DNA from: Aurelia coerulea
Taxonomy: Eukaryota > Cnidaria > Scyphozoa > Semaeostomeae > Ulmaridae
Assembly: GCA_039566865.1 (NCBI GenBank)
Contig: CM076949.1
Span: 21,676,501 to 21,740,500, forward strand
DNA: 64,000 bases
Direction of reading: 5' to 3'
Shown piece by piece: positions 24,301-33,591 of the stretch (the stretch's first letter is position 1; every line of letters begins with the position of its first letter). A model generated the notes under the pieces. The model did no database searches. It worked only from the letters and a program-made list of their open reading frames with translations, and was not told the origin of the DNA. The position numbers were made by a program, and so were the translations under genes.

Positions 24301-27300
24301 ATCTTCCAAAAGACGTTAATTGAGTATTTGATTGATGGGCTGCTTTCACACTTGACTGCTATTGTAAGATTTATGTTTTAAAAGACAAGCTGGCACTTGA
24401 CAACTATTGTAAGATTTTCGTTTTACAAGACAAGCTGAGACAACTGTCCAAAACAGCACTTAAATCTTAGATATTTTATATCCTAGAAAAAAAGTGCTGT
24501 ATACACTTTAATAGATTGCGTTCACACGATGCCAGCACATTTTGAAAATGGCAAAAAATGTAACGGTGCCAAAATTTTAAATATCTATGGATGTATCAAT
24601 TTTCCACAAGAATGTTTATAACCTTCATAACATTTTAAACGCTAAAAATAGATACATTACAATTTAAATACAAACAAATAAATGCCTATAAAAGCACTCC
24701 TAATTGTAGTGGCAGGGATAGCATTAAAAGGTCGAATTGACCTCATTTCCATCCTCCCTTCTAGGGTTCACATAATACCGACAAAGTTTAAAAACGATAG
24801 AAAATTCGACGGCAACAATCTCTGCAACAAATAGGATTCGATTTTTACCACAGGGAAATTTATCTATTTATTTATTGCGGTGTTTCTGCCTTCAATTTAT
24901 CTGGCCTACAAAGTCAAACATTTTCTGTTTTCATCAATTTCGAGAGTGTCCACACGATGCCAACAAGGACAGATTTGGTAAGACAATAGCACGAGATGGT
25001 TTTGATTGACACCGCAATTCAAAGCGATTAGCGATCGCAGACAAAGGAAATTCTCTCAACCAGTAATTCAAAACAAGCAAACAAAGCCGCAAAAGTTTCT
25101 CTGAAACCCAGGTAGCTAGCTCCCTTGCTGTGCATTCCAGAAATTGTTTTCAAGAGCAAACTTAAGCATAGATAGAAAGCACAAAGATATATCTACACAT
25201 CTGCCACGAGCAATTAGTTTATTTGATTTAAAAGGCGATTGGGAGGCGTTTCAATTCTCTTATTCCTTTGAGTGTAATTAAACACTTACCGCTCAGCTTC
25301 TGAACGAAAGAAATAAATTGCCCAAGGTAGATTTGTAGATATATCCTTCTTCTTTCGATATATGCTCATATTTGCTCTTAAAAACAATTTTTGGAATGCA
25401 CAACGAGCGCGCTAGCTACTTGGGGTTCAGAGAAACTTTCACAGCTTTGTTTGTTTTGAATTTATGGTTGAGAGAGTTTCCTTTGTCTGCAGCCACTAAT
25501 CGCTTTGAATTCAGGTGTCAACAAAAAACAAAATCTGTTCTTGTTGACGAAGCCGTTTTACAATTGTGCTGGTTGGAGTTCTGTTTTCAAATCCTGCTGA
25601 AATTACTGTTTTCATGTTAACAAGAGGCCTGCCAGGAAAGGCGAATTTTGTAAAGATTCAGGTTTCCGAAAAGACAAAGCGATTTGCCGTTCTCAAGAAT
25701 AGATTTCACACCTCTGAGTGCACTCAGTCAAATCAAAATAAACAAAGAAAGCAAAACATTATGGTCAGCTGTGTTGAAGGCGTGAAATCTATTCTTGATG
25801 CTGCCAAATCGCTTTGTCATAAACAGAACTGTACTCGCAAAATTCACCATTGCTCTTGCAACATGACATAGCGATTTGCATTTCTGAAAAGTAGGTTTTA
25901 CACCTCAGAGTTCATTCAATCAAATTGAAGTACAAAGAGAAATCAAAACATTATGGTCAGCTGCGTTGAAGGTGTGAAATATATTTTTTAGGCTGTCGAA
26001 TCCCTTTGTCATAAACAGTACTGTATCCTATGTTTTACAAAATTGACCCTTGCTAAGCCTGCCGGCATCGTGTGAGCATATAGTCTAGATTGCAGGTTAT
26101 TGGTTCTTTTTAATCCGATATATACATGGTGTCCTAAAAAAATTGTGCCCCGTTTGTCTGAAGATTGCGACAAAACGGCAAAAGATTCTCGTCAAACTTT
26201 TGCATGGTGGTGCTTTTCAGATGTTCAATTAAAGTTTGCCACCATCCCCGTAAAAATCTGTTGAAAATGATGGAGCTATGACCTTCAGAAGACCAAATTT
26301 GCGTGATGACTAAAACCAGCGGTCGGCCATTTTGTCTTACTATTCTGCAGTGATAAGTATCTTTATGTGAGGTAAGAAATAATTTCTGTGAGGTCAGAAA
26401 TAGTGGAACTCTCCGAGGATTATCGAAATTTTCACGAGAGTTATGACATTAGAGGCTGCTGTTTCATTTTCAATCCATGAAGCTATTTATCGCTGCAAAA
26501 TAGTAAGACAAAATGGCCGACCGCTGGTTTCAGTGATCGGGCAAATTTGGTCTCCTGAAGGTCATAGCTCCATCATTTTTCAACGAATTTTCATGGGGAT
26601 GGTGACAAACTTTAAATGAAGATCTGAAGAGCACCATCATGGAAAAAGTTTGGCGAGAATCTTTTGCCGTTTTGTCGCAATCTTCAGAGAAACGAGGCAC
26701 AACTTTTTTGGGACACCCTGTATACTGACGAAGTTTCGTTGTTTTTCATAATAGGCTGCAAAGTTATTAGCAGATCGAGTTGATAAAGAAATTAAAAGAA
26801 AAGAGTGGCTGAAAAGGAAGAAGAAGCTATGGCAACAGTCTCACCCGGGACAATTAGTTCATTCGCAATGGAGTCCACCAGCATCTAATTGGAATACTGG
26901 TTACCAGACGGGAGGTCAGCAACAATTTCCAGCTGGAGGGAATGTCTTACAACAAAGCAAAGCAATGCCACAGAACAATATTGCACAGCCACAGCAACAG
27001 CAATTTCAGAAGCAAAGCGAGCTCCCAAATCTACAGCAACAGCAACAGCCAAATGGTGTGCCACAGTTACAGCAACAAAATGCGTTTCAGCCTCAGAGTT
27101 CCCCTGCGCAGATGCAGCCACAAGCTGCCGCTGTGCAGCAGGGTGCTACGCAGCAGTATCAGCAATTGAATGCTGCTCCGCAGCCTCAGCAACAAGTGGC
27201 TCCTCAGCAGCAGAACATTCAAGGCCTAACGCCGCTTTCGAAGTATCCTGCGATGCCTAATGGATTCTTTGTTAAACATCAAAACAAAAATAAGGCTGTG

Positions 27301-27462
27301 AACACTAAATCTAGTGATTCCGCCATCGTTCGGACAGTCGAAAGCATACAGAGTATGTTGCAATTGGATGATGGTTCCGCTTCGGGATCAGGTTCCGCAT
27401 CAGGGTCTGGATCTGGGTCCGGATCTGGTAATTCAAAAATTATTAATGAATCTGATTCGTAG
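15283..27462 (+). CDS. Secreted class III GH18 chitinase-like protein with degenerate active site and Pro/Glu, Gln and Ser-Gly tail (7 exons)
   Basis: Exons 15283-15331, 17348-17512, 20021-20279, 21129-21336, 22674-22883, 23413-24102 and 26755-27462 have GT-AG borders and compatible phases, giving 762 codons. Residues 1-17 are a signal peptide. About 22-340 follow the hevamine/fungal class III GH18 order: VTYWGQNSA, DIVNIGF, LDFAGHC, GKKVLIAIGG, a DGVNLLIN block, ITASPSCNYPD, RFYGSNCG, FVGVPA and GGFMVWDAS. Active enzymes carry DGxDxDxE; here three of the four acidic positions are N165, L167 and N169, so hydrolysis is unlikely. About 345-525 is Pro/Thr/Glu-rich, 528-553 basic, 560-690 Gln-rich, and 733-752 Asp-Asp-Gly plus seven Ser-Gly pairs. 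It is likely a secreted chitin/glycan-binding structural protein. Function is inferred; the fold call is strong. Confidence 0.9.
15737..16276. repeat. Foldback element, family I (copy 1)
   Basis: Long inverted arms share GCGATTGCAGACAAAGGAAATTC / ...TTTCCTTTGTCTGCAGTCGC and the GTAAATCTAAAG/CTTTAGATTTAC centre. It lies in GH18-like intron 1. Confidence 0.8.
16584..17189. repeat. Foldback element, family I (copy 2)
   Basis: It begins CAACAAGGACAGAGTTTG and ends CAAAATCTGCCCTTGTT. Near-complete palindrome with arms of about 290 bases carrying AGCGATTAGCGATCGCAGAC and CTCGTTGTGCATTCCAGAAA. Second copy in GH18-like intron 1. Confidence 0.85.
17348..17512 (+). CDS. GH18-like gene exon 2 (first barrel strands)
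   Basis: Acceptor cgtttag, donor gtatag. It encodes CKDVQIVTYWGQNSA, then FDIVNIGFV. YWGQN and the FDIVNIxF strand are the opening signatures of class III GH18 enzymes. An apparent read-through to 17772 is intron sequence. Confidence 0.92.
17755..17925. repeat. MITE family B, truncated right half
   Basis: It runs from AACTCGCTTCTAGCTCTAAA to the right end TTTTGGCGCACCCGGT, matching the right arms at 6360-6526 and 36600-36809. The left end is missing. It lies in GH18-like intron 2. Confidence 0.8.
18037..18346 (+). pseudogene. Possible LTR-retrotransposon integrase fragment
   Basis: One frame (about 18219-18313) reads GKEFTVRKILRKNCIICHRR, resembling the zinc-binding end of BEL/Pao- or Gypsy-type integrases (VRKxLxxCxxCRR), then stops at TAG. 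An overlapping frame is open from 18037. Intron 2 of the GH18-like gene. The short match makes this tentative. Confidence 0.3.
18470..18640 (+). mobile_element. tRNA-derived SINE, type 1 (damaged copy)
   Basis: GTGGCGCAGTGGTGTAACC and box B GGGTTCGATCCC are clear. A C-run interrupts the body and the tail is lost after CTTCTGCAATCCCAG. Confidence 0.7.
18774..19265. repeat. TTTCGGAC stutter element
   Basis: The ends TCTAAAAAATTCGGAT and CGAAATTTTTAGCTTTA are inverted. The interior repeats TTTCGGACAAA / AAATTTCG variants many times. It lies in GH18-like intron 2. Confidence 0.65.
20021..20279 (+). CDS. GH18-like gene exon 3
   Basis: It encodes GLDFAGHC, an internal CPVIERGIKECQ, GKKVLIAIGGPRGSG and AEKFAENIWNLFLGG, ending in RPFS. 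Known class III enzymes have LNFAxxC, C-x-x-GKKVLLSLGG-x-x-GS and RPF just before the catalytic strand. Ser of LSLGG is Ala here. Confidence 0.95.
20350..20475. repeat. Short hairpin element
   Basis: AGATATATTTTAGCACACTG and CAGTGTGTTGAAATATATCT are inverted copies around a GAGGCCTCACTGGCCTC core. GH18-like intron 3. Confidence 0.65.
20479..21027. repeat. MITE family C (copy 2)
   Basis: ACCGGGTGTCCCAAAATGATG at the left, TTTGGGACACCCGGT at the right. Over 80% of GH18-like intron 3 is this element plus the adjacent hairpin. Confidence 0.88.
21129..21336 (+). CDS. GH18-like gene exon 4 (degenerate catalytic strand)
   Basis: It encodes SAVCDGVNLLINGGPYIGYP and then YIITASPSCNYPD. Aligned to SAVxDGFDFDIE of yeast-type class III chitinases, the first Asp is kept (D162), but the next Asp, the third Asp and the proton-donor Glu are N165, L167 and N169. 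Flanking sequence is well conserved, so this is substitution, not misalignment or frameshift. Confidence 0.93.
22190..22576. repeat. Foldback element, family I (partial copy)
   Basis: It contains the centre and right arm (GCGGGCATTTGATTTGTTTGG ... GCCCGAGGCAGAAG, then CAAAATCTGTCCCTTGTT). GH18-like intron 4. Confidence 0.75.
22674..22883 (+). CDS. GH18-like gene exon 5
   Basis: Seventy whole codons with LYVRFYGSNCG (usual form VQFYNN..C), LDSWLSFA and LIFVGVPA (usual LFLGLPA). The Tyr of the substrate-binding QFY motif is kept (Y233); Gln before it is Arg. Confidence 0.92.
23413..24102 (+). CDS. GH18-like gene exon 6 (end of barrel and acidic/Pro linker)
   Basis: The first 45 codons finish the barrel with FGGFMVWDASWDQTN. 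The next 180 are almost free of hydrophobic residues: TPTPTP, PEPTPPETPAPETPEPTP, then Glu/Gln/Pro runs such as EEQPEEEQEEQPEGE. The composition fits an extended, highly acidic linker; Thr-Pro runs are possible O-glycosylation sites. Long antisense and shifted frames over it are composition artefacts. Confidence 0.92.
24953..26075. repeat. Composite inverted-repeat element containing family I copy
   Basis: Outer ends CACACGATGCCAACA and GCCTGCCGGCATCGTGTG are inverted. Inside are a family I foldback (24963-25545) and two direct copies of an AGCGATTTGC...TTTCACACCTC unit near 25680-25830 and 25870-26020. GH18-like intron 6. Confidence 0.65.
26124..26722. repeat. MITE family D (copy 2)
   Basis: It begins GGTGTCCTAAAAAAATTGTG and ends CAACTTTTTTGGGACACC. 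Arms of nearly 300 bases include GCAAAAGATTCTCG and TGGTTTCAGT...GGTCGGCCATTTTG. It ends only 32 bases before GH18-like exon 7. Confidence 0.88.
26755..27462 (+). CDS. GH18-like gene exon 7 (basic, Gln-rich, Ser-Gly ladder, stop)
   Basis: It opens with AAKLLADRVDKEIKRKEWL and KRKKK, then QQQ-rich sequence with NGVPQLQQQNAF-type blocks, a TPLSKYPAMPNGFF segment, and ends with QLDDGSASGSGSASGSG and further Ser-Gly pairs before TAG. The acceptor is ttcataatag, 32 bases after a family D MITE. Phase 0 joins exon 6. An extra exon in the 2.65-kb intron cannot be excluded. Confidence 0.85.
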   Translation, partial: AAKLLADRVDKEIKRKEWLKRKKKLWQQSHPGQLVHSQWSPPASNWNTGYQTGGQQQFPAGGNVLQQSKAMPQNNIAQPQQQQFQKQSELPNLQQQQQPNGVPQLQQQNAFQPQSSPAQMQPQAAAVQQGATQQYQQLNAAPQPQQQVAPQQQNIQGLTPLSKYPAMPNGFFVKHQNKNKAVNTKSSDSAIVRTVESIQSMLQLDDGSASGSGSASGSGSGSGSGNSKIINESDS

Positions 27463-27574
27463 ATGAATAGTTTATTATCATACGTTCTGCTCGCGGTGCC
27501 TTCGGCGCATCTCTCGATGCCGTTTGTCGACATTAACTTTTGTTTGATAGGAGTAAGTTAAAAATGTATTGCAA

Positions 27575-27790
27575 TGGGCACTCAGAAAAATCCTGCGTAT
27601 AGTATAAGAACCTAGTGGATTAAAAACCTACAGGCTGAAATTGTCTCAGTTTCAATTGTTTTATAAGAACCAATCCATTGTTTTCATTGTTTAAGAACCC
27701 AGGGTGACTTGCTAAATAGTAAGCCCTTATACGCGGGTTTTTACTTTACGACACTGCAGGATTTCCAAAACATATGCAAGCCAATTTCAA
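27575..27790. repeat. TIR stutter element, family J (copy 1)
   Basis: ATAAGAACC motifs recur inside (TATAAGAACCTAG, TTATAAGAACCAAT, TTTAAGAACCCAG). The ends TCCTGCGTATAGTATAAG and CTTATACGCGGG are inverted. It lies just downstream of the GH18-like stop. Confidence 0.6.
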
Positions 27791-28063
27791 TCGAAATTTT
27801 TTACAAAATATTAATGTTTGATTTTATGTAACATATATCGCCTTAAAGCACAATCCATCTTCTTTCAAAAATATGCAGTGTCATGTGGATACATTGACTG
27901 AATTACGTACCATTTTGTTAAAGTTTTAGTAAGTGTTGCCTATAAAGTCACAGGACAGTGCTAGGACATTTTTGCTCATTGTCACTGTTCAACGCTATAA
28001 ATTGGAGAAGATTGGGTCAACCTTTATAGTTCTTTATAATAAAACTACTGATAACTCTTGGAG

Positions 28064-28659
28064 AACAAGGACAGATTTCGTAACACAATAGCATCAGTTG
28101 CTTTTGTTGACACCTGAATTCTAAGCGATTCGCGATTGCAGACAATGGAAGCTCTCTCAACCAGCAATTCAAAACAAGCGAAGCCGCAAATGTTGCCCCG
28201 AAACCCAGGTAGCTAGCTCGCTCGCTGTGCATTCCAGAATTTGTTTTTAAGAGTGAACATGAGCATATATCGAAAGAAGAAGGATATATCTAATCGTCTG
28301 CCTCGGGCATTTGATTTGTTTGGTTCAGAAGCATAGCAGTAAGTGTTTTAATTGCACCCAACAAAATAGGAGAATTGAACCATCTATCAATCGGCTTTTA
28401 TACCAATCAAATAAAATACCCGAGGCAGATGTGTAGATATACCCTTCTTCTTTCGATAGATGCTCACGTTAGCTCTTAGAAACAATTTCTGAAATGCACA
28501 ACGAGCGCGCTAGCTACCTGGATTTCAGATAACTTTTGCGTCTTTGTTTGTTTTAAATTTCTGGTTGAGAGAATTTCTTTTGTCTGAAATTGTGAATCGC
28601 TTTGAATTCAGGTGTCAAGAAAAGCAACTGATGCTATTGTGTTACAAAATTTGTCCTTG
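28064..28659. repeat. Foldback element, family I (copy 4)
   Basis: ACAAGGACAGATTTCGTAAC at the left, GTTACAAAATTTGTCCTTG at the right, with the usual GCATTTGATTTGTTTGG centre. Confidence 0.85.
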
Positions 28660-28664
28660 CTCTC

Positions 28665-28871
28665 TTGAACGAAGAAATGAGCTATTTAAAAGAAATAAAT
28701 TTTAACAATCAGCCTTTTTTCAATAACATGGCGTATGATAAAATGAAATTGATGGAGTATTTACACTCATACAATTTGTCAAACCCCAATGGTTTCATTA
28801 CCTCACCTTACACTCATGAGATAGCCCCAGTCATCGTAACAACAAGGGGACAACAACAACAACAATTTTAA
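28665..28871 (+). CDS. Orphan coding-looking stretch with poly-CAA and poly(A) signal
   Basis: An open frame with varied, protein-like codons starts at the edge of a family I element and includes a first ATG at 28677. It reads MSYLKEINFNNQPFFNN, then MAYDKMKLMEYLHSY, and ends in five Gln codons, Phe, TAA. AATAAA follows at once (28873). It resembles a terminal exon. It cannot continue the GH18-like protein as assembled, because that protein stops at 27462. It could be an alternative last exon, another gene's end, or chance. I recognise no domain. Confidence 0.3.
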   Translation: MNEEMSYLKEINFNNQPFFNNMAYDKMKLMEYLHSYNLSNPNGFITSPYTHEIAPVIVTTRGQQQQQF

Positions 28872-29232
28872 AATAAAACTGGGAGTTATGGACTTTCACA
28901 TAAAAAATTGGGACGAAAAGGGCACAGATTTTTCTGTTCGCACTGGAGCGAGGTTATGTTGTAGTCATGGCAGCCTTCGGCAGTTGAAAATTCTTATTGC
29001 TGTGGTGGAGTTCATGGAAGCTAAGTGGCCTTCAAAAATAAGGAACTCCTAGTCGAAAGTGAAAGGTTCATTGATTCTTGGATTGAGGAATCATCAAAAT
29101 ACTTCTGGGTGTTTTCATGGCTTACATTATTGAAAGTTGAATTTTGAGGCGTTTTATCATCTGAGGCTTGAGCCGACAACTTAGGGCCATCCGCCATTGC
29201 CTGGAGCACTCAGCTTTGCGAACACTGTTGCT

Positions 29233-29637
29233 ATACAGTAAAAACCCGCACATAAGAACCTAAGATTTTGAACTCACCCTGTTTAGGTTCTTATGCAATG
29301 AGGCACATCTAGTAATCAGGGTGTAGGTTCTTAATATAGGAAAATATGTGCATCTAAATCTTAGCCAAACTTATTTGCACTCTTGACCCTATCCATTTCA
29401 ACCCAATGTTACCCAATTTATCCCTGCAGGCCCTGCCTATCACAGTTCCGTAAGAAATGTTTTGGAGTTCACAAAAGAGGTTGATTGGCAAAAATGTTGC
29501 ATTTATTTCCCAATGAATGAATAAGACCCTTTATTAAGAACCAAGTTTAGATATCAGCCTGAAATGGTTCAAAATATATTATTTCAGGCTGTAGGTTCTT
29601 AACAGATAAAGGTTCTTATGTGCGGGGTTTTATTGTA
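29233..29637. repeat. TIR stutter element, family J (copy 2)
   Basis: TACAGTAAAAACCCGCACATAAG at the left and CTTATGTGCGGGGTTTTATTGTA at the right, with TA at both ends. The interior has several GGTTCTTA/TAAGAACC repeats. Confidence 0.8.
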
Positions 29638-30463
29638 GTTTCCATATCCGGACATGAAATGGAGGGAAATAATTTCGTCCTAATTTCCACGAGTCGTAGT
29701 TTGAGCGTCCATCATTGTATCAATAGCGATAGCTACGAACTTGTAATCAGTTCTAGCCTCAACATGAACCTGTAAAGAGTCCTCATGCCCGTACTAAGAC
29801 ACTATTGCATCTGCCTTAACCTCAAACAACTTTAAACTGAAGCAGATCAATTTTCGTTCATGTATGTAAAGCTATGACAAAGTCTGATTGAGATTATCAA
29901 CAAGATTAGATTCAAGATAAGGTCTGCAATGTCTAGTAGATAAAACTGTTTGATTAAAAACTCTAATATTAGAAGCTGAAGAAAAAGGATATTTACTCAG
30001 AAGGATACAGAATCACTAGGAAATGAAAGCTTCTCTCATAATTGATACGAATTTTCCCATAAATCATGTCTAAAAGAATCGAATTTTCTGCTCATATTTA
30101 ATCTATGATTCATAGCTTTCATGAAAAATTGTTCAATGTTGGATCCTGTATTAGACGATCATCATAAGCAAGCGTAGACTTTATGTAAACTTTATTGGTC
30201 TTTTGAGTCTTAATCAAGTCTAATTTATTTATTACCGTAAATGATTTAAAACCTTTATTGACTGGCAACATAAACTTTGTAACTTCTTAGCAATTTATAA
30301 TGTATATAACCAGATGTTGCTAGCAGGCAGTAATCAAGAGCTTTTAATTTTTTGATCGATTTTATTCCTGGAAATATCTATATGGCCATGAACCCGCCCT
30401 TATTTAGCGCTGTGGAGTATCATAAAGGTCTTGTGGCGCAGTGGTATAATCCTGACTTTGCAG

Positions 30464-31318
30464 TACGGGGGGGGGGGGGGGAGGGAGGTTCCAAATCTTT
30501 AAAAGGGCTGGTGTAAAATTGAGTGACCTATTTCTTTGAACTGAATTACTTCAAAGAAACTTTAGCTATTTCTCTATAATTCTACCGTTGGACTTTTCTG
30601 AAATCTTTAATATTTTCAGAATTAGAGTGTTTTTCTTCTTTTTCAAGAATTCAAGAAAAATTTTCAGAAAAACTTAAAACTATCATAATTTTTAAGAAAA
30701 CCATAGTTTATGAATGTCTACAATATGGTATCAAGCAAAAGTCTGTCACTCATCTGGTTTATGATTTAGAATTTTGATGACGTCACATCCTCAAATGAGC
30801 TGAAATGTAAAATACGCTGTAATTTTGAAAAATATTCAAAATTTTTGGAAAGTCCAACGGTGGAATTATAGATAAATATCTAAAGTTTCTTTCAAGCCAT
30901 TCAATCAGAAGAAATAGGTCATTGAATTTTGCACCCACCTTTTTACGCCGAGTTAAAGATTTGGAACCTATGCTGGGGGAGGGGGTTCTTAACCAAATTT
31001 TGGGCAGGGGTCTGCCGCGAGCATATTCAAAATGGTACCGTAGGCTAGACTAATTTTTACGAAAATGGTACCCTTGGCTAGACCAATTTTGACCATTTCC
31101 TGGGCCAATTTGTCAAATTTGTACCAAATATGATATCATGACCGTTCGCTAGACCAATACTGTCAAAAATGATACCCTTGGCTAGACCGTTGCTAGGCCA
31201 AAATTGCAAAAAAGGATACCCTTGGCTAGACTAGAAGTCCGAAAAAGTATACCCTTGCTCGCAGCACATCCACAGGTTCCTTTACTATGGAAAAAAGACC
31301 CCCCCCTCCCCCTCCGTG
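30464..31318. mobile_element. Poly-G/C-capped stutter element H1 (with nested foldback K3)
   Basis: It begins TACGGGGGG and ends CCCCCTCCGTG, with an 8-bp target duplication CTTTGCAG. The interior repeats TACCCTTGGCTAGACCAAT variants. A family K palindrome (30487-30974) is inserted near the left G-run. Confidence 0.85.
30487..30974. repeat. Foldback element, family K (copy 3)
   Basis: GGTTCCAAATCTTTAAAAGG to TTAAAGATTTGGAACC, with internal TTCTACCGTTGGACTTTTC and its inverted partner. It is nested in H1. Confidence 0.85.
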
Positions 31319-31414
31319 CTTTGCAGCCAAAATAATCAGGCGGACAGGACTCGATCCTACGCATACACGATGTAGTTTTCAAAATGTGCCGGTTTCAAAA
31401 TCTACCATTTAATC

Positions 31415-31620
31415 TCGGAGGGGGGGGGGTACTTAGTATATTTGTCCGACGGGGATGTGCCGTTTTTAAGGGTATCGTTTTCACCAATTCTTTCTAGCAC
31501 GGGGTATCAAAATGAGGCAATTTTTCTAGAGCAGGTTGTCAAAACATGTCAAAAGGGGTTATTTTGTTGGATTGGGTCATTTTTCGGCAAAATATGTTAT
31601 TTTCGTGTGAACGCAATGTT
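31415..31620. mobile_element. Poly-G-capped stutter element H12 (left end only)
   Basis: A G-run followed by TACTTAGTATATTTGTCCGAC and repeats of GGTATCAAAA / TTTTCTAGAGCAGG, closely related to H3 at 40978. The right C-run end is not found. 31620-32560 shows no recognisable gene or repeat. Confidence 0.6.
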
Positions 31621-32573
31621 AGTGAATTGCTCATATCGCTGTTTCGATCAAATTATAATTTCTCTTGAGTGTTGGAGATCGTGGGGCTTAACTGTGGAAT
31701 ATTCTCCCGATAGAACTTCAGACTTCACTAGCATCATGGTGGAGAGTCCAAAGGCCACATGTTTTTACGCTGTTTTAAAATTCAGACGGCATCGTGTATG
31801 CCTACGGGATCTGATTCATACGATTTGATAAAGCTGAAGGAAATGTTCGTTGTAATCTGTACATCCATATTAAACAAATATCAATAATATATAAGGCGGT
31901 TGAGAGTCAGCTAAAGATCAAGCACATTTTCAACTCAAGACTTGGATAAACCTTGATTGAAAATTAAACTTGGTTTCTAATCAATCAACATAAAAGGAAG
32001 TTTAACATGAATAGAATCGTGATACTTCAAAGATCCCTTGGGGATTTTTAAGGCATTTTAACTTTTTCATTGATTTGTGGCCCAGTCTGTAAATAGTGTT
32101 GCCTTAAGCATTGGGCGTCTTTGAAATCTTATTGAAGAAACACATTTCCAATTAAAGTTTAGCCACAGAATACCAGTAAGCCAGTTTTTACAAGAGGCAC
32201 GTCTCGTTTTAGGCGTTTTAATAAACTTGTGGGCTGCAGAAACCCTATTTTTGGGAATTCCGATAAATGTTGATACTAACTTTGAGGGGTGCAAACTAGA
32301 CTTTCTTCAATATCCTTTGTGTCTCCTGCCTCCCCGTTTCATTCATTCATTATCGCTACATACAAAACCTTTTTCGTTAGCTAAAAACCTAATACAGGTT
32401 GTTTTAATTGTAAAGAAACTATTGCCTATATGATAGAAAAATTGGCTGTTCTTCCAGAGGGTCGTGTTTCCATGTGTTTGTTTTGGCGTTTTCAGCTCGT
32501 CAAATACGCTTTTAGTTCTTTTTTCAAGCGCTCGAGATTATGCCCAAACAAAAACTACATAGCACTAGAGCAG

Positions 32574-32827
32574 CAGGGATGGCGCCAACGGGGTGGCTAG
32601 GGGGGCAGGAGCCCCCCAAAATTTCATTGAGCCCCCCCATCGGCACTTAGATTTTCGTCAATTTCTACGCACTGTCGGCATTTTCATAATCTGCACCTCC
32701 AGATTTCTTTGTGCGTTGTCGTCTCAGTGAACATGAATTGAACTCGTTCATAAAAAATTTCTCACTATCGGCACTCTGACAGTATTTGCCCCCCCCCCCT
32801 AGCATTTCTTCCTTGGCGCCATCTCTG
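32574..32827. mobile_element. hAT-like MITE with 8-bp target duplication
   Basis: CAGGGATGGCGCCA at the left, TGGCGCCATCTCTG at the right, flanked by TAGAGCAG on both sides. The 254-bp length, CA...TG ends and 8-bp duplication fit the hAT superfamily. Confidence 0.88.
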
Positions 32828-32989
32828 TAGAGCAGAGGAAAGTAACGCTAGTTTTCAAGTTCAGTTTAAAAATGAAATAATTCAGTTCAAACTGAAGAAC
32901 AGAGAAAAATCTAATAAATGCTACTGGGTGGGTAGCATATAAGCTAAGATGTTTTCAAGGCTGTATTTGATTATTGCATTATAGCATTG

Positions 32990-33424
32990 CATCAACCTGC
33001 AAACCAGAGCTTTGGCCTTTTGGCCTAAGCAAATTCTTAAGCCACAGTGTATAAATCAACGATAGCCATGATAAAATTTGAACGATATTAGATCTTGTGT
33101 TATTCTGTTTTCCAAAAGTGACTCCCCCCCCCCCCCATTCACCCATTGGGAAGTTTCTCAAGAGTTTTCGTTAATTTTAGTTGTTGATTTCGAAGTGCTT
33201 CAGCAAAATTCCTTAGGCCAAAAGGCCAAAGCTCTGGTTTGCAGGTTGATGCAAATTTGAGCTTTCAAGATTGATATTTCTGTTCAAGGCTATTGATATT
33301 TCTGCTCTCAAAGCATCAATACCAACAAGCGAGGTATCTATGTTCAAGTTAACTATCGAGGAACATTTTGACCACTAGAGTTAGAGTGAACCAAATCTGT
33401 ATTCTTTTTTTTAGGACACCCGGT
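32990..33424. repeat. TIR element family F (copy 3)
   Basis: An inner palindrome (CAACCTGCAAACCAGAGCTTTGG ... GCTCTGGTTTGCAGGTTG in inverted form) is followed by the family F right arm ending TTTAGGACACCCGGT. Confidence 0.75.
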
Positions 33425-33591
33425 AGAAGCGATAGACTTTGCTTGCTATTACCTTTGAATGGTTAGTAATTCTTGTATGGGTCATATATATTTTGCTCAA
33501 TCAGTGTAGAATTTATGGTGCTTTTAATGTTTGTCAAAGCTTCAGATACCTCCCCTCCTACATCTTTTCATGAAACTTAAAAACGCTGTAA

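Larger units (their letters stand above)
30424..31380 (+). mobile_element. tRNA-derived SINE, type 1, split by a nested insertion
   Basis: The left part 30424-30463 (CTTGTGGCGCAGTGGTATAA ... CTTTGCAG) and right part 31319-31380 (CTTTGCAGCC, AGGCGGACAGGACTCGATCC) are one SINE. It is interrupted by the poly-G-capped element 30464-31318, which duplicated CTTTGCAG. Confidence 0.8.

Noticed and set aside
25620..26050. Spaced direct repeats considered as a CRISPR-like array
   Set aside because: Only two diverged units in a eukaryotic intron, part of an inverted-repeat element.
26885..27260. Alternative frames over the CAG-rich exon 7
   Set aside because: Gln/Ala/Cys-rich alternative readings of a CAG-rich exon; only the Gln frame joins exon 6 in phase and ends in the Ser-Gly tail.
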